A stretch of 64,000 bases of DNA from Phoebastria nigripes (Eukaryota > Chordata > Aves > Procellariiformes > Diomedeidae): the NCBI GenBank assembly GCA_035582835.1, contig JAYKAV010000422.1, positions 1,136,754-1,200,753 of the forward strand, given 5' to 3'. Shown in pieces: positions 38,201 through 48,130 of this stretch; the stretch's first letter is position 1, and every line of letters starts with the position of its first letter. The translations under genes and the position numbers were made by a program. The notes beneath the pieces are model-generated. The model had not been told where the DNA came from. It did no database searches and saw only the letters and a program-made list of their open reading frames with translations.

Positions 38201-41200
38201 GCCAAGCCCCCAGCTCCCAAAGGCCATGTAAGCGAGAGCTGGAAAAGGCGCTGCTATCACATGGTGGGCTGGTAGCAATTGCAATTGCAAAGGCAAACTG
38301 AAGGCAAACTCTGTGGTATTCTGTTGAGCAATATCTCCTGGCTCCTTCTAGCCCTCATCATGAAACAGAGTTTATTTGTTTAGAGTCTCTGCAATGTAGA
38401 TTTTGGGAAATGTGAAAATAGATTAATAGATTTTTTTTAAGACCATCTTAAAATACTGAGAAGTTAAGCCTTTAAAATGTAGTGCCCTCTAGGCTGATTC
38501 TTTGCCTGACTTAAGTCAAAAGACATTGCTCAGCAGTACCTGCATCCACCTCATCGTTATAGGTTCAAGCAATTCCATATCTTCCTTAAACATTGCATTT
38601 AAAAGCTTTAAGTGTTGGAGAACCTCCTTCCTATGGAAAAAGTTCAGTTTTCTTCTTTCCACTTTGAACAATTCCTGCGGGGAAGAGGAGTTTGAGACCT
38701 CCAGAGCTGGCAAGCAGGTGACACTACCCTACCCCTGGGTTTCCTGCATGTCCAGCTACTTGTCCCAGTGCCACTCGGCTGCCCAGGAGCCTGTTTCACT
38801 AGCTGCTTGGGGGGACAGGGTGCGAGCTGGTCAGCCTAGGAGGGCTCTAGACAGTGGCAAAGCAAGCCCAAGATCAACAAATGGCTGCTGGGCAGTGATA
38901 AAACCGTTGCTCCCTTGCTGCCTGCTTTGCAACACTATACAGTGATACATGAAAACACTCTGCGTGATGGGCGATGGCTGCTCCTGAGGGCCTTTTGCAG
39001 GTGTCCTCTCCTCTCACTGCCGAAGCCTGCCTGGCCCTGTGAGGTCCTCCCCGGATTTGCACCCTCAAAGCAGCAAAACTCAATTTTGCCTCCGCTGAGA
39101 GGTTTTTAAGCCAGCCCTGGCAGGCAGCCAGCTGCTCGGTAGGCAGCGAGCTGCGGATCCTGAGGGATAAGCCACCCACGGCGTCTTGGAGCCCTCTAAC
39201 CTGTTGGGGCTGCCAGAGATCCAGGAATCCTGGATTTGTGGCCACTTGCCACGTTAGGTGCCAAGCAGCCCGGGCAGGCTACCTGCCAGCCAGCGCCTAC
39301 CAGCAGACCACGATCAATCACTTCTTGAATAAATTTAAATATACTGAGCTTGGGATTGGATCGAAGATAAAATCTAGTATCTACCTGGGTTTCACAAGAT
39401 TTATCTTCTGTTGCCTACGCTGGCGGTCAATAATTTCACCATTGTTTTCTCAGTCATTTACTGACTGCACCCCATTTTTAGCTTTCTCGTGTCAGTGGAT
39501 TGCCTAACACTGATGTCAAGCCAGTCAGCTCATCTTTTTTTTTTTTTTTAACCTTTTAAAATATAAACCAAACCTGTACCTTTTCACATCTTTTGGCACT
39601 TCCCAAAAATACCAAGATGTGTCAAAAGTTGACTCAGAGCTCAGTAAGCTCCTTGTAACTGTCATTTTCATAGCGTTGACAAAAAAATAAGGGTAAGGGG
39701 CTAATGGAGTGATAACACCCTTCTTTCCCCTGGACACCCCATTGCACCCCTCTGAGTTCNGCTCCCTCAGCTGCATCCAGCCTTGCAAGTTATCTTGGTG
39801 CTGCAGATTCAAAAAATGTTGAGTAGCTGCTGACAATAGAAAGTCCTGGACAAGAGGGACATCTGTTATTTTCTTTCTGGAGATGCTCCTGCCTTCTCTC
39901 TGAAACACAGAAAACCTAGTGCTGCCTGCAANGTAGATGATGCTTCAGATGGATTTTGGTGCTTTTCAGCTTCAAAACTTATGTAATGAGCCTGGATCAA
40001 TTCAAAACAACCTGCTGTAGAAAGCAGAAGAGTATGTTCTCCATTGAGATAGCAGCTTGTGGAGCTATTACCATAATAATATTGCCTTGCAAAGAATATT
40101 TGTTTCAATGGTTAATTGTTTCCAGCTCTGCACTGGTATCATCCCAGCAGGATTAGGCCCAGCATGACTTCTGCTGCATTGGCCGCTCTTATCGCAGCGC
40201 ACAGAGCACTTTCTAGTGGACGTGGAAGCATTTAATCACCTAAGCGAGCTCTTTCTCCACTCCAACAGTCAGCAGAGAGCCAATACCCTAATGCAGCCAG
40301 TACCCATTCCCGTAATGATAATTAGCTAACTCTATTGCTCAGGCAAACAGAAGAGAAATGTGTGATCTGCAGCAGAATACCTAGTGCAAACGTTAAAGCA
40401 GCAGTGCCCCTGTGCAATCTGAAAGCCCGGTGCAGCCTGCACTCCCTTATGCGCATTGCATTCTCCTTCCCCTTCCCCAAGAAGCTGAACAAATTCAACC
40501 TTTTATTTTAGGTGAACCCCAATAATTTCCATTAACTTGCCATGAAAAATACATGTACAAGTCGCTATTAAAAGCTGCTTAATTTTCATTAGAGGGCCAC
40601 CCAAGAGTCTTGATGTTGAAAATATACGTGCACCATATTCTGTCTGGCTAAAAGAAATATATGTATACTGTCAGCATCAGGCAGCATCAGGGTGCGTAGC
40701 TGGCATCTGCAAGCGTATGTTGCTCTTTCTTTCGGTTTTCCTCCCCCTTCCTTTCAATTACACCCACTGGTTATATTTTGGATTCATTGACATTGCAGTC
40801 ACTCCTGTGTGGGCACAGTCAAGCTAGTTTTAAATGAGCTAATTTGGCTACAGACAGCATTGCAGACAGCGCAGCACGGGACTTGATGCAGTAGAAGCTG
40901 GGTAAATACTTTGGTGGCTTTACCAACACGGACTGTGGTGGCTGCTGCAGCTCTCAGGGCACGAACAAACTACGTTAAAGCCAGCTCAGGCCCGTGAGTG
41001 ATACAGAACGATAATTTCGGTGCAGAATGGTGGTACTCTGTCTCAGGGAAAGGCTAGGCACGCAGTAGACCAGGGGCCAGGGGCTGAGGCAGACCTAGTA
41101 GGCAGCTCTAATACGTCCAAAAGCATCATTCTGCAGGGACTTTCAGTTTGTCGAGCACTCTCACGATTGCTTGAGATGTGGGGAAAAAAAAGGCAAATTA

Positions 41201-41439
41201 AAAAAGCTGACTTTACGCAGATGTATGAAAGCATAGTACCTGCAACAGCAAAAAAAAAAAAGCCAGTGGAGATGACTGATGAGGCTTTCACGAGGTTTGA
41301 AAACACACTTATGCCCTGCCAGCTGTGGAGAGGCGAGCCCAGGGAACTTCAGGGATGGGCACGCTGCAGAGAGCGTCTGAGCACCTGAGACCCCGGCGTC
41401 CCATTCACCTGGAGGAAGAGAAAAGNCTGCCCTTAACGG
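35236..41439. other. Proximal upstream non-coding DNA of EEPD1
   Basis: No gene is supported. The sequence upstream of the old CR1 fragment may include more of that element up to about 35,400, but I cannot align it. A possible tRNA-derived SINE head lies near 37,410-37,480. AT-rich blocks with TAAT-type motifs occur at about 36,380-36,520, 40,310-40,340 and 40,500-40,620. A T12 run lies at 39,536-39,549. The CpG island begins at the right edge. Confidence 0.55.
37410..37480 (+). mobile_element. Possible tRNA-derived SINE head (very weak)
   Basis: The order AGACCAGTGGTTGGGATCTC, GGGAGGGAGAGGTCTGGGTTTCAGACCC resembles the A-box to B-box arrangement of sauropsid and MIR-related SINE heads (CTAGTGGTTAGA, GGGAGtC, CTGGGTTCaAaTCC). 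No recognisable SINE body follows. The match is suggestive only. Confidence 0.3.
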
Positions 41440-41848
41440 CAAGGTGACAGCAGTAAGGCCATTTTGGGTGCCCCCGGGCCCTGCGAGCCCGACCCCACCT
41501 TTTGGGGGTGTGCGCCCATGCGGGGAAGGAGGAGGTCACCCCTCCTCATCCTCCCCCGCCCCATGCAGGCGCTCGGGGATGCAGCCGGGGCCAGGATCCC
41601 GGAGGGAGTCCCGCCGGGACGGCCGCTCCCGCCCGCCCCTCCCGCAGTCCCGGCCGGTCCCCGCCGCCGCCGGGCGGGGGCGGGCGCGGCGCGGGTGACG
41701 CCCCGGGAGGCGGTGGCGGCGGCGCCCGGCCCCGCCTCGCCCGGCCGAGGGGGCGGGAGCGCCCGCCGAGCTACTACTACCGCCGGCGGGGTGCGGGCAG
41801 CGGCAGGAGCCCCAGGGAGCGCCGGGGGCTGGAGCGGAGCGGCGTGGC

Positions 41849-41871
41849 GGGCCGGGCCGGGGCCGGGCGGG
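41849..41871 (+). promoter_or_regulatory. G-quadruplex motif in the EEPD1 promoter or 5' UTR
   Basis: Five runs of three or four G are separated by one- or two-base C or CC loops (G3-CC-G3-CC-G4-CC-G3-C-G3). This meets the strict four-run short-loop definition of a G-quadruplex, on the strand that would be the RNA-like strand. If it is transcribed it could restrain 5' UTR scanning; if it lies upstream it could keep the promoter open. Position relative to the start site is unknown. Confidence 0.6.
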
Positions 41872-42007
41872 TAGTGTCTGCGGCGGCACCTCCGGCGCCG
41901 AGGGAGCGGCGGTGCCCCCGGAGGAGGGCGGGGAGGAGGAGGAAGGGCGCGGGGGCCCCTCCGCGGGGGTCCGCTTGATCGAGCGTGTCGTGTCGGGTCT
42001 GTCCGCA

Positions 42008-42163
42008 GGGTGCCCTGCAGCCGCCGCGGTCCGTCCCCTGGCGCGGAGCCGCGGGGCGTCGCCGGCCTCCCGCGGGGGTCCATGAGTCGCGGGCGGGCAG
42101 CCCCGGCAGCGCCCCTCGCCCGCTCCCCCGGCTCCGGCGGCGGCCCGGCGTGGAGGCGGTGAG
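42008..42163 (+). other. EEPD1: EEPD1 5' UTR next to the start codon, with a possible splice acceptor at 42,007-42,008
   Basis: The segment runs directly into the ATG, so it is almost certainly part of the mRNA leader. A TCTGTCCGCAG sequence ends at 42,008 and could be the acceptor of a short intron splitting a non-coding exon 1 from the coding exon. The pyrimidine tract is weak and interrupted by G. No upstream donor stands out; GTAGTG at 41,871 and GTGCGG near 41,789 are only poor candidates. The leader may equally be unspliced here. Confidence 0.5.
42082..42162 (+). CDS. Upstream ORF (26 codons plus stop) in the EEPD1 leader
   Basis: An ATG at 42,082 opens a 26-residue frame rich in Ala, Gly, Pro and Arg, closing with TGA at 42,160-42,162. 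One base separates it from the EEPD1 ATG at 42,164, so the two frames are adjacent but offset. The uORF start context is weak (T at -3, A at +4) compared with the main start (G at -3, G at +4), so most scanning ribosomes should bypass it. The spacing is close to the stop-restart arrangement of termination-reinitiation. No domain is recognisable; any effect would be on translation of the main frame. Conservation is unknown. Confidence 0.4.
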   Translation: MSRGRAAPAAPLARSPGSGGGPAWRR

Positions 42164-43017
42164 ATGGGGGGCAGCCTGGGCTGCCACCGCTCCATCCCCC
42201 GCGACCCGGCAGACCTGTGCCACAGCCGCAAGTTCAGCGCGGCGTGCAACTTCAGCAACATCCTCGTCAACCAGGAGAGGCTCAACATCAACACGGCCAC
42301 GGAGGAGGAGCTGATGACCCTCCCCGGGGTCACCCGGGTAGTGGCGCAGAACATCGTGGAGTACCGGGAGTACATCGGTGGCTTCAAGAAAGTGGAGGAC
42401 CTGGCGCTGGTGAGNGGAGTGGGGGCGGCCAAGCTGGAGCAGGTGAAGTTCGAGATCTGCGTGAGCAGCAAGGGCAGCTCGGCACAGCACTCGCCCAGCT
42501 CCCTGCGCAGGGACCTGGNCTCTGAGCACCACCTCTCTGCCACCAAGATCAACATTAACACCGCCACCCCGGCCCAGCTCATGAGTATCCGTGGTATCAC
42601 TGAGAAGATNGCCAACAGCATCGTGGACTACCGTAAAGAGCATGGGCCCTTCAAAAGTATTGAGGACCTGGTGAGGATGGACTGCATCAATTCCTCCTTT
42701 CTGGACAAAATCAGGCATCAGATTTTTGCGGAGCGGTCCCGGCCCCCTTCGACGAACACCAATGGTGGCCTCAACTTCACTGCCAAGCCTCACCCCAGCC
42801 CCACTTCTCTGAGCCTCCAAAGCGAGGACTTGGACTTTCCTCCTGGGGGTCCAACCCAGATCATATCCACTCGCCCCTCTGTGGAGATGTTCGGGGGGGT
42901 GAGAGATGGCAGACCCGTCCTGAGGGTGGCTACCTGGAACCTGCAAAGCTGCTCCATCGAGAAAGCCAACAACCCAGGCGTGCGGGAGGTCGTGTGCATG
43001 ACGCTGCTGGAGAACAG
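42164..43017 (+). CDS. EEPD1: EEPD1, first coding exon (partial CDS, residues 1-284 plus 2 nt of codon 285)
   Basis: This is the N-terminal half of EEPD1, a nuclease-superfamily protein. In mammals it is reported to act at stalled replication forks (5' end cleavage and resection) and, as an acylated plasma-membrane protein, to support ABCA1-dependent cholesterol efflux. Seen here: Met-Gly-Gly start with Cys7, fitting N-myristoylation plus palmitoylation. A first helix-hairpin-helix region spans about residues 38-98 (LNINTAT, LPGVT, GVGAAKL). A second spans about 128-188 (ININTAT, IRGIT, SIVDYR). A Ser/Pro-rich linker covers about 190-250, and ATWNLQ at 256-261 opens the EEP nuclease fold, with Asn259 the expected metal-binding residue. 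The start has G at -3 and G at +4. The exon ends in phase 2 (AG of a Ser codon) at GTAAGA. The rest of the nuclease domain lies beyond the window. Three codons contain N (residues 84, 119, 149). Identification rests on remembered EEPD1 sequence, not a search. Confidence 0.96.
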
Positions 43018-43023
43018 GTAAGA
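43018..43023 (+). other. EEPD1: Splice donor of the EEPD1 first coding exon
   Basis: GTAAGA follows the coding AACAG and matches the U1 consensus almost perfectly. Reading through instead gives AGG then an immediate TAA stop at 43,019-43,021. The reading frame therefore confirms the exon boundary: the next exon must supply one base to complete a serine codon, as expected from the EN-S sequence of EEPD1 proteins. Confidence 0.93.
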
Positions 43024-44846
43024 GGCAGCACCTGTCCTGTAGGCCCAGCTCCATGCAGGATTGTAGGTTAATGCCTTTGGGGGTTGGGCACTCTAGAGTC
43101 CCGTTGTGATCCTAGTGGGACTTGTTCCTTCACAGGATTATTAAATGTTTCCCACTTCTTGCATGGAACCCTGGTTGAGTCTTAATGCTGGGACTGTAGT
43201 GACTGTCCCTTGATAACGCTGCTATAGTCCTTGAAAGGTGGTGGACCTCCTGAGGAGGTATGTGCGTACACACATCTGTGCGGGGAAGTCTGAGCTGTTA
43301 TGGTCGGTCACGTTGGGCCTGTTAATGGTTCGTCAAGGATTGTTTCTCCATCAAGAGACTTTTAAACAAGTCACGGAGGACTGTCTTTCCTGCCAGAAGC
43401 TGGGGGGGAATAGCAGGGGAAGGGCTGCTCTGTACGTACCCTGTTTCTTACGGTGTTTCCCAGAGCATCTTACTGCCGCTTTCGGAGGCAGGATGCAACG
43501 CTACATCCGCCTCTCTCAGAGCTGCCAAGCTGCAACCTGCCAGTGCCTCTTCTCCAGAAAGTCTTGTTTGGGTGGTGACCTCCTTAATGTCAGCATTAGG
43601 GCTGTAGTCCGNTCTGCTTCGGATCCGCTCCTCAAATCAAAAAGGCTTGAGAGCGCAGTCAGGATGGTTTGGGCTGTGTAACAAGCATGGAATGCCACGG
43701 CTCATCCCGCAAGGATGACACAGCTCGTTAATGAGCGGTCACGGGGCATCTGCTGAGCTGGAAGGACCACTCATCCTTGGGGGTGCGAGACGTGGGGCAG
43801 CTGCCTGGGGAGGCTGTGCTGTCCCTGTGCCAGGTGGGCCCCTGATTTCACTGAGCTAGTGGGCATGGAGCGAGGTCTATTTGTGGTGTGGTCAAGTGGG
43901 ATGGTGCTTCTGGTGTTAATGGCAGAGAAGCTGAGAGATGTTTGTGTTTTGTTTGTTTGGTGTGTGTTTTGGTTTTTTTTGTGTGTTTGTTTTCGTTTTT
44001 TTTGGAGTAAGGTAATCGGGCAACAGTGCTGGGGATGTCTCTCTTGCTAAACTTTCTGCTTGATACAGAAATGTAAGAATGCAATAAGAATTTTGAAATA
44101 ACTCTCACCCTTTCCTCTCCACGTGTGAAATCTGTCCCAGCTGGTCTGGCATTTAGTTTACGGCATTGGGAAACGAACTTTTCTCTCTGGCGTCTATTCA
44201 GACTTCCAGCTGGAAATGAATAGGGGCAGGGGACTCTTGGACTCCTGCAAAAGGGATATTGTGGGGAGGGGAAGTGCTGATCAACCGTTATCTCTGGCAG
44301 TGCCGAGAGCTCTGTCCTTTTCCAGTAATATGCTGAATAATGGCTCTTGTCNGTGTGGTTGCTGAGGTCAGGCACGCGAGAAGGACGGTGACAGTGATGT
44401 GGCGACCTGCGCTGCGGTACAGTATTTGTGGTTGGGGATACCTCTGCTGTGCACTGCTTGGGAGCCTGGTGCTCCCGCATAGGAAACATCTGTCATCTCG
44501 CAGCCATCGGTTTGATAGCCAAAATGGAGATGATAGCCCAGCGGGGGTATTCAGATGTTACGCTGATGGCTTCAGTCTAACATCTTTCAGTATTCCTCGA
44601 CTGCTCCGCTAGTTCAAATATCCTGTGCTTCCCCCTTCGCCACCGCTCTCGTTCTTTTGTGAGCAGGTGGTTGGCTGGAACGGACCTTAGGATGAAGTCT
44701 GGTGGGGTTCGGCATCAGGGTGGAGGGCAGAGGCGGACAGACCTGCTGAGGAAAGAAACATCTCTGATTATCACTAGTCACAGGATTATTCTAATAATCC
44801 AATTTTGGAGGAAAAGTGACTTTGGTAATTTATTTTTATTTATTTA

Positions 44847-44940
44847 CATACATATATATATATATATATATAAAAAAAATTGGTTTTGTGGGTTGTGTTG
44901 TTTTTTTTGTTGTTGTTTTGTTTTTGTTTTGTTTTTTTTA
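44847..44940. repeat. (TA)n microsatellite with adjoining A run and GTT/T-rich tract
   Basis: An uninterrupted alternating AT stretch occupies 44,852-44,872. It is followed by eight A residues and then a T-rich, G-interrupted tract to about 44,940. This is simple-sequence DNA with no coding content, and is likely to be length-polymorphic. Confidence 0.85.
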
Positions 44941-46016
44941 AGGACCTCATCCAGTAAAGTGTTAACTGTCTGTCACTTCTGCATCTTCAGCATTTTGGGG
45001 GGACCCCCCCCCCCCAAACAGTCCACCTATTAAAAAAGCTAGGCAGAGAAAGTGACTTATAAAATAAGCCTGCGTTAGCCCAAGCTGGCCACTGTGTATG
45101 CAGAGCATGGCCCTAGTAGTTTGTTTTATTTTTTGCTCTTAAACTGCACTGTACTTTGTTTCCATCCAGCTTAGCAAACAGGTACTCAGTTGTACTGGGT
45201 GGTGTGAAAGGTCTCTCTGATACTTTGAAGTTTAAGAGGAGCCTGATATAAGTACTTGTTTTTGTTCTGTTTTATTACACGTATATGTGCCATCAATCAC
45301 ACAGGGAGGGTACGATGCAATTGTTTTCTGTACTTGATCCTATTTGTGATAACGTGAGAAGCTGGAAAGAAATGAGAGTAATGTGCATCCACAGACAAGC
45401 CTGCAAAACTCTCCTGGGAAAATAAATGTGGGAACAGAAGAAATCAACACGATGCAGGGAAAAAGTATACNTTGGGAAAAGTCATACTCAGCACCTCAGG
45501 GAGGAATTTCCTCTTGCTTGTGCTAGCATTGCTGAGGTCAGTGGAGCTTTGCAGCTGTGAAACAGTCTCAGCTGAGGCCAGAAACTGCCTTCTTTCTGTG
45601 TGTGAACTCCATGGTCTCCCTCCCGGCTCTGGTCGTGTACCCTGGGAACTGATAAAATGCCTTGCAAACTAATCTTTGCCCAGGTAAATCAACTTCAGTT
45701 GATAATCAGCTGGAGAAATTAATCTCTTGCTCCTGCAGGCAAGAATACACCGCTGCATGGGGCTCACCAGCACTTCAGCCTCATGAAATCCATGGGCTGT
45801 GTTTTCAAGGCGCTCTGCTTGCTCAGTGGATGTCCCACACGTGTTGCTGAAGTCTCCAGCTATGACCCAAGCTGTTGTCCGGTGGATCTGAAGGCTATTT
45901 AGTCCGAGAGTAGACAGATGCTCTCACGAGCTACGCTGATGGGCACCTGCTTGCTGATATACTTTGGGCACAGCCGCCCTCATGTATGTAAGCGTGCTCC
46001 TGCATGCCGGTCCCTC

Positions 46017-46056
46017 GTAGTCTGGGGTGGTCTCAGGTAGTCTGGGGTGGTCTCAG
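46017..46056. repeat. Perfect 20-bp tandem duplication
   Basis: The 20-mer beginning GTAGTCTGGGG and ending GGTCTCAG occurs twice head-to-tail with no mismatch (46,017-46,036 and 46,037-46,056). It is a minisatellite seed or recent slippage event within the EEPD1 intron. Confidence 0.9.
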
Positions 46057-46266
46057 GAGCTGGAGTACTGCCTTGTTGCAGGACTCCTGTTGGAGGACCT
46101 GCCTCACCTAGCTTTTTAAATCCAGGAATAACGCACAGCAAGTTAAGACTGTATTAAAACTGTGTAAAGAGCAGTAAAGAATCTTAATTTCAGATCTGGG
46201 GGACTTTCATGCCAGTTGAAAGGCTGGCTTGGGGTTTGCTTTGGGTTTGTTTGTTTTGGTTGTGTG

Positions 46267-46303
46267 TTTTTTTTTTTTTTTTTTTTTTTTTTTTCTTTTT
46301 TTT
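46267..46303. repeat. Poly-T tract (T28, C, T8)
   Basis: Twenty-eight consecutive T residues, one C, then eight more T residues in the EEPD1 intron. No retroelement body is recognisable on either side, so it is listed as simple sequence and not as a retroposon tail. Confidence 0.9.
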
Positions 46304-47666
46304 CCCCTGTGACCTGTTCACAGCAAGTAGCTTTGAGACCCTTGGGGCTTGTTCTTTCAGGCATTAACAATGGGGAAAATTACTGCTTATTTCCGGGTGA
46401 GGCTAGAAGATGAGGGTCCTCCTGTCTTCCAGCCCTGCATAGCCTTTGCACTGAGGGAACAGTTGTGCAGGAAGGAAAGAGGGCTGTGCCTTCATTCAAA
46501 ACAAACAAAAAGCAATAAAATGTCATCATGTAGAGTAATCTGCTGAAGGCAGGGACGGAAAAAACCAACCCAAAACCTTCACACTCGTGCCCAGAAGTCC
46601 TAAACCTCTGAAGAGCATCAAAGAGAATGTATACCAAATCAGTAAGCATGACTACTACTGCTAAGCTATTTTGAAATTCATCGCTGCAGTACAAAAATAA
46701 TGAAATACAGCAAGGTCCTCACCCTCTTTCTCATATTACAAGGATCTATGTTTATCACAGTGTTTGGAGTGGNGGAACGAGGTGTTTTCATTCAGAGGAC
46801 TAGAAGGTAATTTTAGAAGAGATTAACATGATGAACGTGGAGGTGAGCGTGACATGTAAGTGGATTAAAGTATCAAATGTGGGGTGAATTTGCCCAAATC
46901 TGCAACGTTTCTTGCAGGCATGGTTCGGCAAATCTGGGATTTGTTGACAGGGGATCAGAGCTGGCCTATCTCTGGGGATGCAGGTCATCCCCTCCAGTTG
47001 ACCTCCATGTCCTCCTCATTCTCAGGGGGATGAAGAAACCAACAGCTTCTTCTCACCAAAAAAAAGGAAAANGTAGGGTTAGGGTAGCAGGATTGAAAGG
47101 ACGAGCAAGTTCAGGTCAAAGGCAGCAAGTGTTTTCGTGCGGAGGATAAGTAGCCCCAGCGGAGATGTTTCATCTGGCCAAGGTCGGTGGAGGTACTCCA
47201 GAGCTGTCCCATACCCCAGGTCCGTAGGGAAGGGCACTCTTTCCCCTCCTCACCCATACCTGCCTCAGGCCTGTTGTCCTGGCTGTAAACCGAGCTTGTG
47301 ACTCCCACGACACCCCGTGACCACTCACTCTGGCTGTTACGTGCCGGGGCGCCCACTGGGTGACCACATCAAGAAGCATGACGCAGGCGTGTGCAACACT
47401 GACTGATACATAGAGCATGCTAAAGGTGCATCCTCTAGTTTAATTGCTTGCTTGAAAGTTTGCTAGTAGCNGAGGGCAGTGATCAGTTGTGCACCTTTCC
47501 CAGCACAGTCTGCAGTGGAGGATTTCCAACTGGTTTTTGTCACGCTTTAGAATACTGAGTGGTAACTTTGTGAAGACCTCTTGATTATTATTTATTTTTT
47601 CTTGTAAGCACACTTTGCAGTTGAGTAAATGAAAATTGATAGAGGGTCTGAAAGCCAGAACTTGCA

Positions 47667-47735
47667 CTCTCTCTCTCTCTCTCTCTCTCAAAAAAAAAAA
47701 AAAAAAAAAAGGGGGGGGGGGGGGGGAAGAGGGGG
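47667..47735. repeat. Composite simple repeat: (CT)11, A21, G16, then purine-rich
   Basis: Three pure tracts abut without spacer: CT dinucleotides at 47,667-47,689, A at 47,690-47,710 and G at 47,711-47,726, followed by AAGAGGGGG. From the A run onward the + strand is entirely purine for about 45 bases. Such junctions are hard to sequence, so the lengths may not be exact. Confidence 0.9.
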
Positions 47736-47914
47736 TGTGTGGCAGGACGATGGTGGGTTACCAAGGCTGAGGAGCCCAGCTCTGTTTCCTTCCAGATGTC
47801 AAGCAGTTCAGGCTGCTTTTTGCCTCTGCTGCTTGCTTTGGTCAGCTGCTTGGTGCGGTTACATCTTCTAGATGCAAAATGTATAAGTAATAAAGCCTTA
47901 ACACCTGTTGAAAA

Positions 47915-48130
47915 AATCACAGAACCATAGAAGAGCTCAGGTTGGAAGGGACCTCAAAAGATCATCCAGTCCAAAGCTTTGGTGGGAAAGGGAGCCTAGG
48001 TGAAATTATCTAGCACCCTGTCCAGTTGCGCCTTGAAAACCTCCAGCAGTGGGGACTCTTCCGCATCCCTGAGCATGTTGTTCCAGTGATTGACTGTTCT
48101 CACTGTAAAAAATTTCTTTCTTACGTATCT
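47915..48130 (-). mobile_element. CR1 LINE 3' end (avian type)
   Basis: Read on the + strand it opens with degenerate copies of the CR1 terminal octamer-like repeat (ATCACAGAACCATAGAA). It continues with the diagnostic AGGTTGGAAGGGACCT and ATCATCCAGTCCAA blocks, the TCCAGCAGTGGGGACTC block and the TGTTCCAGTGATTG block, stopping near AAAATTTCTTTCTTACG. This is the complement of the CR1 3' region, so the element lies on the minus strand, antisense to EEPD1. It is 5'-truncated with no open reading frame, as is normal for CR1, and is only modestly diverged. Confidence 0.93.

Larger units (their letters stand above)
41440..42480 (+). promoter_or_regulatory. EEPD1: CpG-island promoter of EEPD1
   Basis: Base composition switches abruptly from ordinary to extremely GC- and CpG-rich at about 41,440, and fades inside the coding exon after about 42,480. 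The island is dense in SP1-type GC boxes: 41,553-41,562 on the minus strand, a double box at 41,672-41,685, and 41,748-41,757. An NRF1-like half-palindrome (GCGCCCATGCGG) sits near 41,510. No TATA or CCAAT box is evident, so initiation is probably dispersed. The start site cannot be placed from sequence alone; the stretch around 41,780-41,900 is most plausible given the distance to the start codon. Long open frames on both strands here result from the near absence of stop codons in such GC-rich DNA. Confidence 0.85.
43018..47666 (+). other. EEPD1: EEPD1 intron, 5' section (non-coding)
   Basis: This follows the donor and contains no frame resembling the remaining EEPD1 nuclease domain. It holds T/GT-rich low-complexity DNA at about 43,945-44,007, an AT dinucleotide repeat at 44,852-44,872 followed by GTT-rich sequence, a C13 run near 45,007, a duplicated 20-mer at 46,017-46,056 and a T28 run at 46,267-46,294. 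First introns often carry enhancers, but no specific element can be named here. Confidence 0.75.

Noticed and set aside
41433..42083. Minus-strand 216-codon frame suggesting a divergent gene at a bidirectional promoter
   Set aside because: Low-complexity Pro/Arg/Ala composition with no splice or homology support. Divergent non-coding transcription is possible but not shown.
42217..42525. Second + strand frame inside the EEPD1 exon
   Set aside because: Out-of-frame shadow of the coding exon with Gly/Gln/His-biased composition.
41536..42621. Minus-strand open frame of 361 codons, rich in Pro, Ala and Arg
   Set aside because: Same GC-rich shadow of the promoter island. Compositional bias, no domain.
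41777..43054. Long minus-strand open frame (425 codons) across the CpG island and EEPD1 exon
   Set aside because: It is antisense to the conserved EEPD1 exon, and its length follows from the scarcity of stops in GC-rich DNA. The predicted protein has no recognisable domain.
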